Positions 22,883 to 29,613 of a stretch of DNA of 29,613 nucleotides are shown here, in pieces. Each line of letters opens with the position of its first letter. Positions within the stretch are counted from its first letter, which is position 1. The notes under the pieces were generated by a model. It did not search any database and was not told the DNA's origin. It saw only the letters and a list, made by a program, of their open reading frames with translations. A program made the position numbers and the translations under genes. Origin of the DNA: JAPYTU01 sp036166735 (lineage in GTDB: Bacteria > Bacteroidota > Bacteroidia > Cytophagales > MED-G16); contig JAYZHG010000058.1 of the NCBI GenBank assembly GCA_036166735.1, forward strand, positions 1-29,613, in the 5' to 3' direction.

Positions 22883-23503
22883 ATGAAATACTTATTATTA
22901 ACATTTTTGCTTTCTACTATTTCTTTATCTGGTTATGATCCTGATAAAAAAGCTTTTTCACTGCTTAATTCTATGAGTGATAATTATAAAAAGATGAAAG
23001 GATTTTCAACCACATTTACTTATTCAATGATAAACTTGACAGAAAATATTTCTGATTCTTTTGAAGGAAAAATTTTTGTAAAAGGAGAAAAGTATGTTCT
23101 GTACATAGAAGGCCAAAAGATTATAAATGATTCTAAAACTTCATGGACTTATTTGGATGATTTAAATGAGGTAACTATATCAGAATTTGATGCATCAGAA
23201 CAAGAAATTTCATTGAGTAATATTTTTGATATTTACAAAAATGGTTTTGACTATAAGTATATAGGAGAAGAAAATAAATTGAATATTATAGAATTATATC
23301 CTCAAGATGAATCTAAATCATATTATAAAATTGTTTTTAAAATTGATCTAAATAATTTTTTATATAGTTTTTCTGTATATGATAATACTAACAGTAAGTT
23401 TGTCTATACAATCAATGAATTTTTAGAAGAAGAACTTGATAATACCTTCTTTACGTTCGATGTATCTCTTTATCCAGATATTGAAGTTATTGATTTTAGG
23501 TGA
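22883..23503 (+). CDS. lolA: LolA-like outer-membrane lipoprotein carrier protein
   Basis: Periplasmic chaperone predicted to carry lipoproteins from the LolCDE complex to the outer membrane. It has a signal peptide (MKYLLLTFLLSTISLSGYDP) and a mature region of the LolA half-barrel type: LLNSMSDNYKKMKGFSTTFT, FEGKIFVKGEKYVLYIEGQK, DSKTSWTYLDDLNEVTIS, and DEFDAS-like acidic turns, ending in a beta strand (DIEVIDFR). At 206 residues it is of usual length. Sequence conservation in this family is low, so the call leans on overall pattern and on its place after ftsK. It ends one base before the pyrF start codon. Confidence 0.85.
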   Translation: MKYLLLTFLLSTISLSGYDPDKKAFSLLNSMSDNYKKMKGFSTTFTYSMINLTENISDSFEGKIFVKGEKYVLYIEGQKIINDSKTSWTYLDDLNEVTISEFDASEQEISLSNIFDIYKNGFDYKYIGEENKLNIIELYPQDESKSYYKIVFKIDLNNFLYSFSVYDNTNSKFVYTINEFLEEELDNTFFTFDVSLYPDIEVIDFR

Positions 23504-23504
23504 T

Positions 23505-24329
23505 ATGAATTTAGAACAAATTATTAGTTCAATTAAACAAAAAAAATCTTACTTATGTGTTGGTTTAGATACAGATATAAATAAAATCCCTAAACATTTG
23601 TTAAAAACTGCTGATCCGATTTTTGAATTTAATAAAATCATAATAGATGTGACTAAGGATTTAGCAATTGCTTATAAACCTAATTTGGCATTTTATGAGT
23701 CATTAGGTGCTAAAGGAATAGAATCTCTTAGAAAAACAATTGAATATATCCCTAATAATATTTTTAAAATAGCTGATGCAAAAAGAGGAGATATTGGTAA
23801 TACTTCTACTATGTATGCAAAATCATTTTTTGAAACTTTTAATTTTGATGCTGTAACTTTATCTCCTTATATGGGTAAAGATTCTATTTTACCTTATTTA
23901 GAATTTAAAAATAAATGGATAATATTATTATCTCTTACTTCAAACTCTGGAGCTGAAGATTTTCAATATTTAAATATTGAAGGTTCAAATGATAAATTAT
24001 TTCAGCAAGTAATAAAGAATTCTCTTTCTTGGTCATCAAATAAAAATATGATGTACGTGGTTGGAGCTAATAGGACTGAGGATCTAATAAAAATTAGAAA
24101 AACAATACCAAATCATTTTATATTAGTTCCAGGAATTGGAGCTCAAGGAGGAAATTTAAAAAATGTAAGTATTAATGGAATGAACAATAACTGTGGTTTA
24201 ATAGTTAATCTTTCTAGAAGTATTATTTATTCAGATTCATCGATAAATTTTGAAAAAATGGTTAGAAATAAAGCGCGTAGTATTCAATTAGAAATGTCAA
24301 ATTATCTTTCTGTCTGTAATGTTTTATGA
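23505..24329 (+). CDS. pyrF: Orotidine 5'-phosphate decarboxylase, type 2
   Basis: Final step of UMP synthesis: decarboxylation of OMP. I start it at ATG 23505 (274 residues), immediately after the lolA stop; an in-frame ATG at 23436 would add 23 residues inside lolA and does not match the family's N-terminus (SYLCVGLDTDINKIP). The catalytic signature is FKIADAKRGDIGNTS (Asp91, Lys93, Asp96), typical of the longer type 2 enzymes. SPYMGKDSILPYL, LSLTSNSGAEDFQ, VVGANRTEDL and ILVPGIGAQGGN (phosphate-binding) follow. It overlaps trhO by four bases (ATGA), so translation is coupled. Confidence 0.96.
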   Translation: MNLEQIISSIKQKKSYLCVGLDTDINKIPKHLLKTADPIFEFNKIIIDVTKDLAIAYKPNLAFYESLGAKGIESLRKTIEYIPNNIFKIADAKRGDIGNTSTMYAKSFFETFNFDAVTLSPYMGKDSILPYLEFKNKWIILLSLTSNSGAEDFQYLNIEGSNDKLFQQVIKNSLSWSSNKNMMYVVGANRTEDLIKIRKTIPNHFILVPGIGAQGGNLKNVSINGMNNNCGLIVNLSRSIIYSDSSINFEKMVRNKARSIQLEMSNYLSVCNVL

Positions 24330-25300
24330 ATTTAAAATATCAAATACTTTTATTTTATTGTTATACTAAAATTAATAATCCAGAAAAATTTAGAGAAAAA
24401 CATCATTTCTTTTGTATAGAGAATAATATAAGAGGTAGAATTATAATCTCTTCTGAAGGTATAAATGGGACCGTATCAGGAAAAATTGAAGACTGCGAAA
24501 AATATATGAATAATTTTAAAAAAAATAAATTATTTAAAAATCTAGAATTTAAAATAGATAATTATAATTCTAATGCATTTCAAAAACTTCATGTTAGATT
24601 AAAAAATGAAATAGTTAATTCTGGTATTAAAAATATTGATGTTACGAAAGAAACAGGAAAATATATTGAGCCAAGTGAATTTAAAGAAATACTAAATAAT
24701 GAACCAAAAGATACTATTATATTAGATGTGAGATCAAATTATGAACATGAAATTGGAAAATTTAAAAATGCAATTACTTTAGATCTTGAAAATTTTAGAT
24801 TTTTTTCTGATAAAATTGATGAAATAGAAAAGACAATTGATAAATCTAAAAAAGTAATTACCTATTGTACTGGAGGAATAAAATGTGAGAAGGCTAGTTC
24901 CTTTTTAATTAAGAAAGGTTTTAAAAATGTTTATCAGTTACATGGGGGAATTATTAAGTATGGAATAGAAGAAGGGGGAGAAAATTTCCATGGAAAATGC
25001 TATGTTTTTGATAATAGAATTGTAAAGGATATTAATAAGATAAATCCAACTGTTATAAGTAAATGCTTAGTTACTGGAGAAAAAACGGATAGAATGGTTA
25101 ATTGTGCTAATGCTGAGTGTAATAAACATTTTCCTTTGTCTGAAAAGGGTGCTGAGAAGTTTAAAGGATGTTGCTCAAAAGAATGTATGCTTAGTCCAAA
25201 GATAAGAAAATATGATGGAACAGGATTTTATCAAAGAAAGATGAATGGTTATAATCCATATATAGGTTATAGAAATAAATCGAGTATGAAAAAAGATTAA
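24326..25300 (+). CDS. trhO: tRNA uridine(34) hydroxylase, rhodanese type
   Basis: Predicted to install 5-hydroxyuridine at wobble position 34 of tRNAs, using oxygen. The 324-residue chain has the TrhO N-terminal domain (RGRIIISSEGINGTVSG, about 37-53), the bridging HVRLKNEIVN segment, a rhodanese domain (IILDVRSNYEHEIGKFKNAI, about 131-150) and the active-site loop CTGGIKCEKA with the key Cys181. A Cys-rich C-terminal region (GEKTDRMVNCANAECNKHF and GCCSKEC) resembles a zinc site, as in other family members. It is the last gene of the rightward run from xerD and stops three bases before the stop of the convergent acyl-CoA ligase gene. Confidence 0.94.
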   Translation: MNLKYQILLFYCYTKINNPEKFREKHHFFCIENNIRGRIIISSEGINGTVSGKIEDCEKYMNNFKKNKLFKNLEFKIDNYNSNAFQKLHVRLKNEIVNSGIKNIDVTKETGKYIEPSEFKEILNNEPKDTIILDVRSNYEHEIGKFKNAITLDLENFRFFSDKIDEIEKTIDKSKKVITYCTGGIKCEKASSFLIKKGFKNVYQLHGGIIKYGIEEGGENFHGKCYVFDNRIVKDINKINPTVISKCLVTGEKTDRMVNCANAECNKHFPLSEKGAEKFKGCCSKECMLSPKIRKYDGTGFYQRKMNGYNPYIGYRNKSSMKKD

Positions 25301-25303
25301 ATT

Positions 25304-26968
25304 TTATTCCCATATGATATTTTCTGATGATTCATACCATTCAATGTAGTTTGATTCATATATTTTATCAATTTCATTTCTTTTAATTTTCATTGTTGGT
25401 GTTAGTACACCATTTTCTGTGGTCCATTGATTTTTAACTATTATTACTTTTTTAATTTTTTCATGTTTTTCAATTTGTTTATTGATCTCTTCAAGAGTAT
25501 TTGTTAAACTAATTTTAAGATCACTCTGTTTGACTTCGTTAGCAGAATCGGAAAGAACTACTAAAGCGATTGGTTGATCTAGATTCATACCTACTACACA
25601 AATTTGTTCTATATTTTTGTTTTTGCTGAATTTCATTTCTATTGGATTTGGAGCAACATATTTTCCTTTTGATGTTTTGAAAATATCTTTTACTCTACCA
25701 GTAATTTTTAAATAGCCTTTTTCATCTATTTCTCCTTTATCTCCAGTATATAAATATCCATTTTTAATAACTTCAGCAGTTTTTTTAGGATCCTTATAAT
25801 ACCCTTCCATAATACATTCATTTTTCATTATTACTTCACCTTCTTTAGTTATTTTAACATCCGTATTTGGCATAGCTTTTCCAACAAATCCAAATTTTAC
25901 ATTTTCAGGATAGTTACCATGAGAACAAGCAGAATTTTCTGACATACCATAAGCTTCATAGATTAATATTCCAAGTTTATTGTACCATTCAAGAGTTGAG
26001 ATAGGAATAGCTGCTGCACCTGTGATACATATTCTTGCACAATTCAATCCTAAAGCCTTTTTTAATATATTTTTAAAGAGTTTGTTTATAAGTGGGATTG
26101 ATAATAATAAATCAAGTCTTTTCTGTGGAAATTTTGAGAGAATTCCCATCATGAATTTTGTATAGATTCTTGGTACACCAAAAAATATAGTAGGCTTAGT
26201 GTATTTGAGATTATTAGAAAAAGTATCTAATGATTCTGCAAAGCTAATAGTACCACCAGAAAAAATTCCACCAAATTCTACTAGTGCTCTTTCTGCGATA
26301 TGTGATAGGGGAAGATAAGAAAACCATCTTTCAGATTCTTTTAAAGGAACGAGTTTATTTAAGTTTTGTGTAGCCAATGAGGCAGCATTATAACTTAGAA
26401 CAACACCTTTTGGTATTCCTGTGGTTCCTGAAGTATAAATTATTGTTAGAATATTTTCAAGACTATTATTAGGACTTGAATTTATAGGTTTATTACTTTT
26501 TAAAAGTTCATCCCATGTTACCATGTCTTCAGCATTAGACAGGTTATAATAACCAAAATTTATAGAATGAATATTTTTTGGGATACCGCTTTTAATATTT
26601 TTCCAATCAGATTCCTCTAATTTACCCACAAAAATAGCTTTTGATTCACTGTGATCAAGAATATATTTTGTCGTTTCTCCATTTACATTTGCATATATAG
26701 GTACAGATATATGACCAGACATCATAATGGCAAGATCTGCTATAATCCAGTGAGCACAATTTTTTGAAATTATTGCTATTTTAGATTTTTTGGCTAGATT
26801 TAAGCTATTTATATAACTACATATTTGCCTCGCTTCTTGACCAACCCTTTCCCAAGAGTATTGATTATAATTACCATTAATTGGTTGAATTAAAAATTCT
26901 TTAGTTGGTTTATTCTTTTCCCATTTATAAAAGTTATCTAATGGTGTTTTTAGTGATTTATTCAACAT
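25304..26968 (-). CDS. AMP-dependent long-chain fatty acid-CoA ligase
   Basis: Predicted to activate fatty acids through an acyl-adenylate to acyl-CoA, at the cytoplasmic face of the membrane. The 554-residue chain shows the AMP-binding P-loop TIIYTSGTTGIPKGVV (about 175-190), the A5 motif YEAYGMSENSACSHG, the GYLYTGDKGEIDEKGYLKI stretch (A7), and the hinge GRVKDIFKTSKGKYVAP (A8). The C-terminal lid is present, with a weak A10 region (PTMKIKRNEI, Lys near the end). The FKTSKGKYVAPNPIE sequence is typical of the FadD15/ACSL branch for long-chain substrates. The gene follows the gluconate-dehydrogenase-like small subunit after 11 bases and may share its transcript, though the functions look unrelated. 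Confidence 0.93.
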   Translation of the reverse strand: MLNKSLKTPLDNFYKWEKNKPTKEFLIQPINGNYNQYSWERVGQEARQICSYINSLNLAKKSKIAIISKNCAHWIIADLAIMMSGHISVPIYANVNGETTKYILDHSESKAIFVGKLEESDWKNIKSGIPKNIHSINFGYYNLSNAEDMVTWDELLKSNKPINSSPNNSLENILTIIYTSGTTGIPKGVVLSYNAASLATQNLNKLVPLKESERWFSYLPLSHIAERALVEFGGIFSGGTISFAESLDTFSNNLKYTKPTIFFGVPRIYTKFMMGILSKFPQKRLDLLLSIPLINKLFKNILKKALGLNCARICITGAAAIPISTLEWYNKLGILIYEAYGMSENSACSHGNYPENVKFGFVGKAMPNTDVKITKEGEVIMKNECIMEGYYKDPKKTAEVIKNGYLYTGDKGEIDEKGYLKITGRVKDIFKTSKGKYVAPNPIEMKFSKNKNIEQICVVGMNLDQPIALVVLSDSANEVKQSDLKISLTNTLEEINKQIEKHEKIKKVIIVKNQWTTENGVLTPTMKIKRNEIDKIYESNYIEWYESSENIIWE

Positions 26969-26979
26969 GGAAAATTAAA

Positions 26980-27555
26980 TTAAATAGCCCATGTTTTACC
27001 AACTTCATCAAATGGTATACATCCTTTATATGATCCTAAAACTACTGATGGACCATTATATTTTAATACTTTAGTAGCACCAATTTCAGAATTAAAATAA
27101 GATGTTATTACTGATGATTTGAGTGACATGTATATGATTCGTATTTCTGAATGTTTATTTTTTTGAATTAAATTAAGCATTTTTGTTTTTTCCAATAAAT
27201 TAGATTCAAAAAAAGGTTTTGAAGATTTAGATGAATTATTGTTTAAGAAATGATTAAGTTTTTTAAGTCCATTTCTAAATTTAGATATATTTTTTTCCTC
27301 TAAAACATTAAAAACATAAGTCTCTATTTCCAATGGAACACCCACAGCTAAAGCGCCAGGAAATTCTGTATTTGGTATTATAGTATTAGCTAATTCTGAA
27401 AGAAAAAATGCTTCATTATCATTTAAGTATTTAGGATTCCATCCTAATTCTTTTGAGGGATTGCTACATGAATTTAAAAGAATTGATCCAGTGGGAATAG
27501 CTAAAGTTCCAGATATGAATAAAGATACATTTTTTAGAGCTTCTCTTCTTTTCAT
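26980..27555 (-). CDS. Gluconate 2-dehydrogenase subunit 3 family protein (Tat-exported lipoprotein)
   Basis: Small partner subunit of a periplasmic flavoprotein dehydrogenase. The N-terminus combines a twin-arginine signal (MKRREALKNV, Arg3-Arg4) with a lipobox-like ending (LLNSC, Cys30), so the complex is probably Tat-exported and membrane-anchored. The mature part (NEAFFLSELANTIIPNTEFP, then GALAVGVPLEIETYV) matches the PF13618 subunit-3 pattern and is mostly helical. Its 191-residue length is normal. It starts three bases after the stop of the GMC oxidoreductase gene. Known family practice is that this subunit carries the signal that co-exports the signal-less large subunit; that fits the pair here. 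Confidence 0.92.
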   Translation of the reverse strand: MKRREALKNVSLFISGTLAIPTGSILLNSCSNPSKELGWNPKYLNDNEAFFLSELANTIIPNTEFPGALAVGVPLEIETYVFNVLEEKNISKFRNGLKKLNHFLNNNSSKSSKPFFESNLLEKTKMLNLIQKNKHSEIRIIYMSLKSSVITSYFNSEIGATKVLKYNGPSVVLGSYKGCIPFDEVGKTWAI

Positions 27556-27558
27556 AGT

Positions 27559-29262
27559 TTATAAATTTCCTTTTTTAAATTCATTTATAGCATAGTTTGC
27601 TGCTCTAGCAGTTATGGCCATATACGTTATTGATGGGTTGACACAACTTGCAGATGTCATACATGCACCATCAGTCACAAAAACATTTTTAGCTGAATGA
27701 ACTTGATTCCATTTATTAAGAATTGATGTTTTTGGATCTTTTCCCATTCTTGCAGTTCCCATTTCATGAATTCCATTTCCCATGCTATAAAAATTATCGT
27801 ATGGTGTAACATCTTTAAATCCACATGATTCAAGCATTTCAGCAGCAGAATCTTTCATGTCTACTCTCATTTTTAGTTCATTTTCTTTAATTTCTGTTTC
27901 AAATACAACAGTTGGCATTCCCCATTTATCTAATTTTTTATAATCTAGATACATTTTATTATCATGATATGGTAATATTTCACCGAATGCTAATAGATTC
28001 ATTCCCCATTCTCCTGGCTTAATGGCTGTATTAATTAAATCTTCTCCAGTCAGTCCTTCTTCAGCTGCTCTGTACCAACCACTTCTACTTGCTCCACCTT
28101 GATAGCCATATCCTCTTAAAAAGTTCATTTTATTTTTACCTATATTTCTAAATCTAGCTAAATAACCACTATTTGGTCTTCTTCCATGGTAATATGAATC
28201 TTCATATCCATCCATTTTTGCGCGAGCTCCTGCTTTAAAGTGATGATCCATTAAGTTATGACCTAATTGTTCAGAGTCATTACCAAATCCATTAGGAAAT
28301 CTTTTCGATTTTGAATTCATCATAATTAAAGTCGAATTGATTGCAGAAGCATTTAAAAATATAATTTTAGAGAAATATTCTTTCATTTCAAGTGTTTCAG
28401 AGTCAATAACTCTAACCCCTATAGCTTTATTTTTTTCATCATCATAGATTATAGAATGAACTATTGAATTTGCTCTTAGCTTCATATTTGTTGTTGCTTC
28501 AGCTGCTGGTAAAGTTGATGCATTAGAGCTGAAATAACCTCCATATGGACATCCTCTAATACATAAATTTCTACTCTGACACTGACCTCTTCCATTATGA
28601 GGCTTGGTTAAATGAGCAACTCTTCCTATTGTATATACTCTTCCTTTAAAATTCTTGGAAAGATTTGCTCTAAAGTCCTTTTCTACACAGTTCATTTCCA
28701 TAGGGGGTAAAAATTTTCCATCAGGGAGTTGAGGTAATCCTTCTTTCATACCGGTTATACCTATAAAATTTTCAACATGATCATACCATTTTTCTATGTC
28801 TTTATATCTTATAGGCCAATCGATTGCTATTCCTTCTTTAGCATTTGCGGCAAAATCAGTATCACTCCATCTATATACATGTCTACCCCATACTAATGAT
28901 CTTCCTCCCACATGATAACCTCTTATCCAATCAAATGCACCTTTAGCTTCAGTGTATGGTTGTTCTGTATCTTTAACCCACCAGTGTTTTGTAGATTGTT
29001 TTACTGTATATCCAGTTCTTAATTGAATTTGATAATCTTTTCTTTCTCTTGTAGTTAATTGATCTCTATACGGAAGTTCCCATGAATGTTTATTCATTGT
29101 GGGATAATCTGTTACGTGTTTAACGTTTCTTCCTCTTTCAAGTACTAATGTTTTTAATCCTCCTTCTGTTAATTCCTTGGCAGCCCATCCTCCACTTATT
29201 CCTGTTCCTACTACTATTGCATCATACGAATTTTCTTGAACTGCTTTTGTGTTGATGTTCAT
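27559..29262 (-). CDS. GMC-family FAD oxidoreductase (gluconate/sugar dehydrogenase large-subunit type)
   Basis: FAD-dependent dehydrogenase predicted to oxidise a sugar, polyol or sugar acid in the periplasm. The FAD-binding fold starts DAIVVGTGISGGWAAKEL (Gly19-Gly24) with Glu42 of LVLERG for the ribose. GYHVGGRSLVWGRHVYRW is the GMC signature-1 region, and QCQSRNLCIRGCPYGG is a Cys-bearing loop common in this branch. The C-terminal active site is NGIHEMGTARMG (conserved His499) and CVNPSITYMAITARAANY (Asn542). There is no signal peptide, consistent with export by piggyback on the Tat signal of the small subunit encoded next. At 567 residues it has the usual length. Electrons probably go to a cytochrome or quinone, but no cytochrome gene is in view. 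The substrate is unknown; relatives oxidise gluconate, glucosides (at C3) or alcohols. Confidence 0.92.
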   Translation of the reverse strand: MNINTKAVQENSYDAIVVGTGISGGWAAKELTEGGLKTLVLERGRNVKHVTDYPTMNKHSWELPYRDQLTTRERKDYQIQLRTGYTVKQSTKHWWVKDTEQPYTEAKGAFDWIRGYHVGGRSLVWGRHVYRWSDTDFAANAKEGIAIDWPIRYKDIEKWYDHVENFIGITGMKEGLPQLPDGKFLPPMEMNCVEKDFRANLSKNFKGRVYTIGRVAHLTKPHNGRGQCQSRNLCIRGCPYGGYFSSNASTLPAAEATTNMKLRANSIVHSIIYDDEKNKAIGVRVIDSETLEMKEYFSKIIFLNASAINSTLIMMNSKSKRFPNGFGNDSEQLGHNLMDHHFKAGARAKMDGYEDSYYHGRRPNSGYLARFRNIGKNKMNFLRGYGYQGGASRSGWYRAAEEGLTGEDLINTAIKPGEWGMNLLAFGEILPYHDNKMYLDYKKLDKWGMPTVVFETEIKENELKMRVDMKDSAAEMLESCGFKDVTPYDNFYSMGNGIHEMGTARMGKDPKTSILNKWNQVHSAKNVFVTDGACMTSASCVNPSITYMAITARAANYAINEFKKGNL

Positions 29263-29342
29263 GATTAGTTAGTTTACACTCAATATTAATTAAATATTAT
29301 TTATTTATATAAACTTATTCTGTGTTTTCTATTTATTTATAT
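29263..29342. promoter_or_regulatory. Divergent intergenic region, presumed promoters
   Basis: An 80-base A+T-rich gap between the leftward GMC gene and the rightward DUF6702-like gene. It should carry both promoters, but no TAnnTTTG element is visible in either direction. Confidence 0.25.
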
Positions 29343-29613
29343 ATGCTTCTGCTAAGTCATCCAGTTTATATAAGTACTATGAGTATTTCTATAACTGGTA
29401 AAAAAATAGATTTTGTTATGAAATTGTATTTTGATGATATAGAAGATGCCTTAAGATTAAAAAATGGTTTTTCAATTTCAATTGATGAAAATCAAAAATT
29501 GAATTCAAATTATGAATATGTAGAGGAATACATTAGTGAAAATTTTAAAATTTATTTTAATTCTGAAAAAGTAGATTTAATTTTTTTAGATAAAAAAATT
29601 ATTAATGATGTTT
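29343..29613 (+). CDS. DUF6702-like protein, 3' end cut by window
   Basis: The frame is open from ATG 29343 to the window edge (90 codons). The start reads MLLLSHPVYISTMSISITGK, then DFVMKLYFDDIEDALRLKNG and EEYISENFKIYFNSEKVDLI. The H-x-x-Y-x-S opening followed by a FDD-x-E segment matches my recollection of DUF6702, a small exported Bacteroidota family in which this His sits just after the signal peptide. From the ATG the signal peptide is too short; an in-frame GTG at 29322 would add VFSIYLY and make a longer hydrophobic start, so the true start may be there. The function is unknown. The C-terminus lies outside the window. Confidence 0.6.
   Translation, partial: MLLLSHPVYISTMSISITGKKIDFVMKLYFDDIEDALRLKNGFSISIDENQKLNSNYEYVEEYISENFKIYFNSEKVDLIFLDKKIINDV

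Noticed and set aside
23436..23504. Upstream in-frame ATG extension of pyrF overlapping lolA
   Set aside because: The extra 23 residues encode nothing like the family N-terminus and lie in the lolA coding sequence. The ATG at 23505 directly follows the lolA stop.

Overview
The window reads as a compact, A+T-rich chromosomal segment (about three quarters A+T by eye) from a member of the Bacteroidota, most likely a marine flavobacterium-like lineage with a streamlined genome. The signs are a DUF4290 gene next to murA, an ftsK-lolA pair, a MurA with Asp in place of the usual active-site Cys, a polyphosphate-type glucokinase, a DUF6702-like gene, a TTG-17-TAGATTTG promoter of the Bacteroidota type before the tmRNA gene, and the absence of clear Shine-Dalgarno sequences. 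Genes abut or overlap by 1-8 bases nearly everywhere. I see no mobile element, CRISPR array, rRNA or tRNA. Almost everything is housekeeping or ordinary marine heterotroph metabolism; the assignments rest on motifs read from the sequence, not on searches.

Layout. 1-3125: the 5' part of a leftward M24 aminopeptidase P, then a rightward O-methyltransferase overlapping a lytic transglycosylase with a LysM-like tail. 3128-7115: a leftward pair (sugar/nucleoside MFS transporter followed by a cytosolic Gfo/Idh/MocA oxidoreductase) diverging from a rightward Tat-exported Gfo/Idh/MocA oxidoreductase. 7112-9168: leftward dnaX diverging from the rightward tmRNA gene ssrA. 9210-12037: a leftward two-gene unit of an unrecognised exported Ig-like/coiled-coil protein and a serine-hydrolase lipoprotein. 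12110-14624: a START-like exported protein facing murA, which is coupled to DUF4290. 14695-17654: uvrD/pcrA coupled to a polyphosphate glucokinase. 17671-18533: leftward aroQ-rnhA. 18569-25300: a long rightward run of xerD, pyrD, ftsK, lolA, pyrF and trhO. 25304-29262: a leftward run of a GMC oxidoreductase, its small Tat partner subunit and a long-chain acyl-CoA ligase. 29343 to the end: the start of a DUF6702-like gene.

How the parts fit. Cell-envelope and division genes (lytic transglycosylase, murA, ftsK, xerD, lolA), DNA maintenance (dnaX, uvrD, rnhA, xerD), pyrimidine synthesis (pyrD, pyrF) and translation quality control or tRNA modification (ssrA, trhO) form the core. Four redox or transport genes (two Gfo/Idh/MocA proteins, the MFS carrier, the GMC plus subunit-3 pair) suggest periplasmic oxidation of sugars or sugar-like compounds and uptake of the products. 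The points most worth a second look are an A10 run in dnaX at the end of domain III, where one-base slippage either way would stop within four codons and make a gamma-like protein; an unusual tmRNA tag ending AMAV; loss of the zinc-module cysteines in DnaX; the MurA Cys-to-Asp change; and the unrecognised 538-residue envelope protein.
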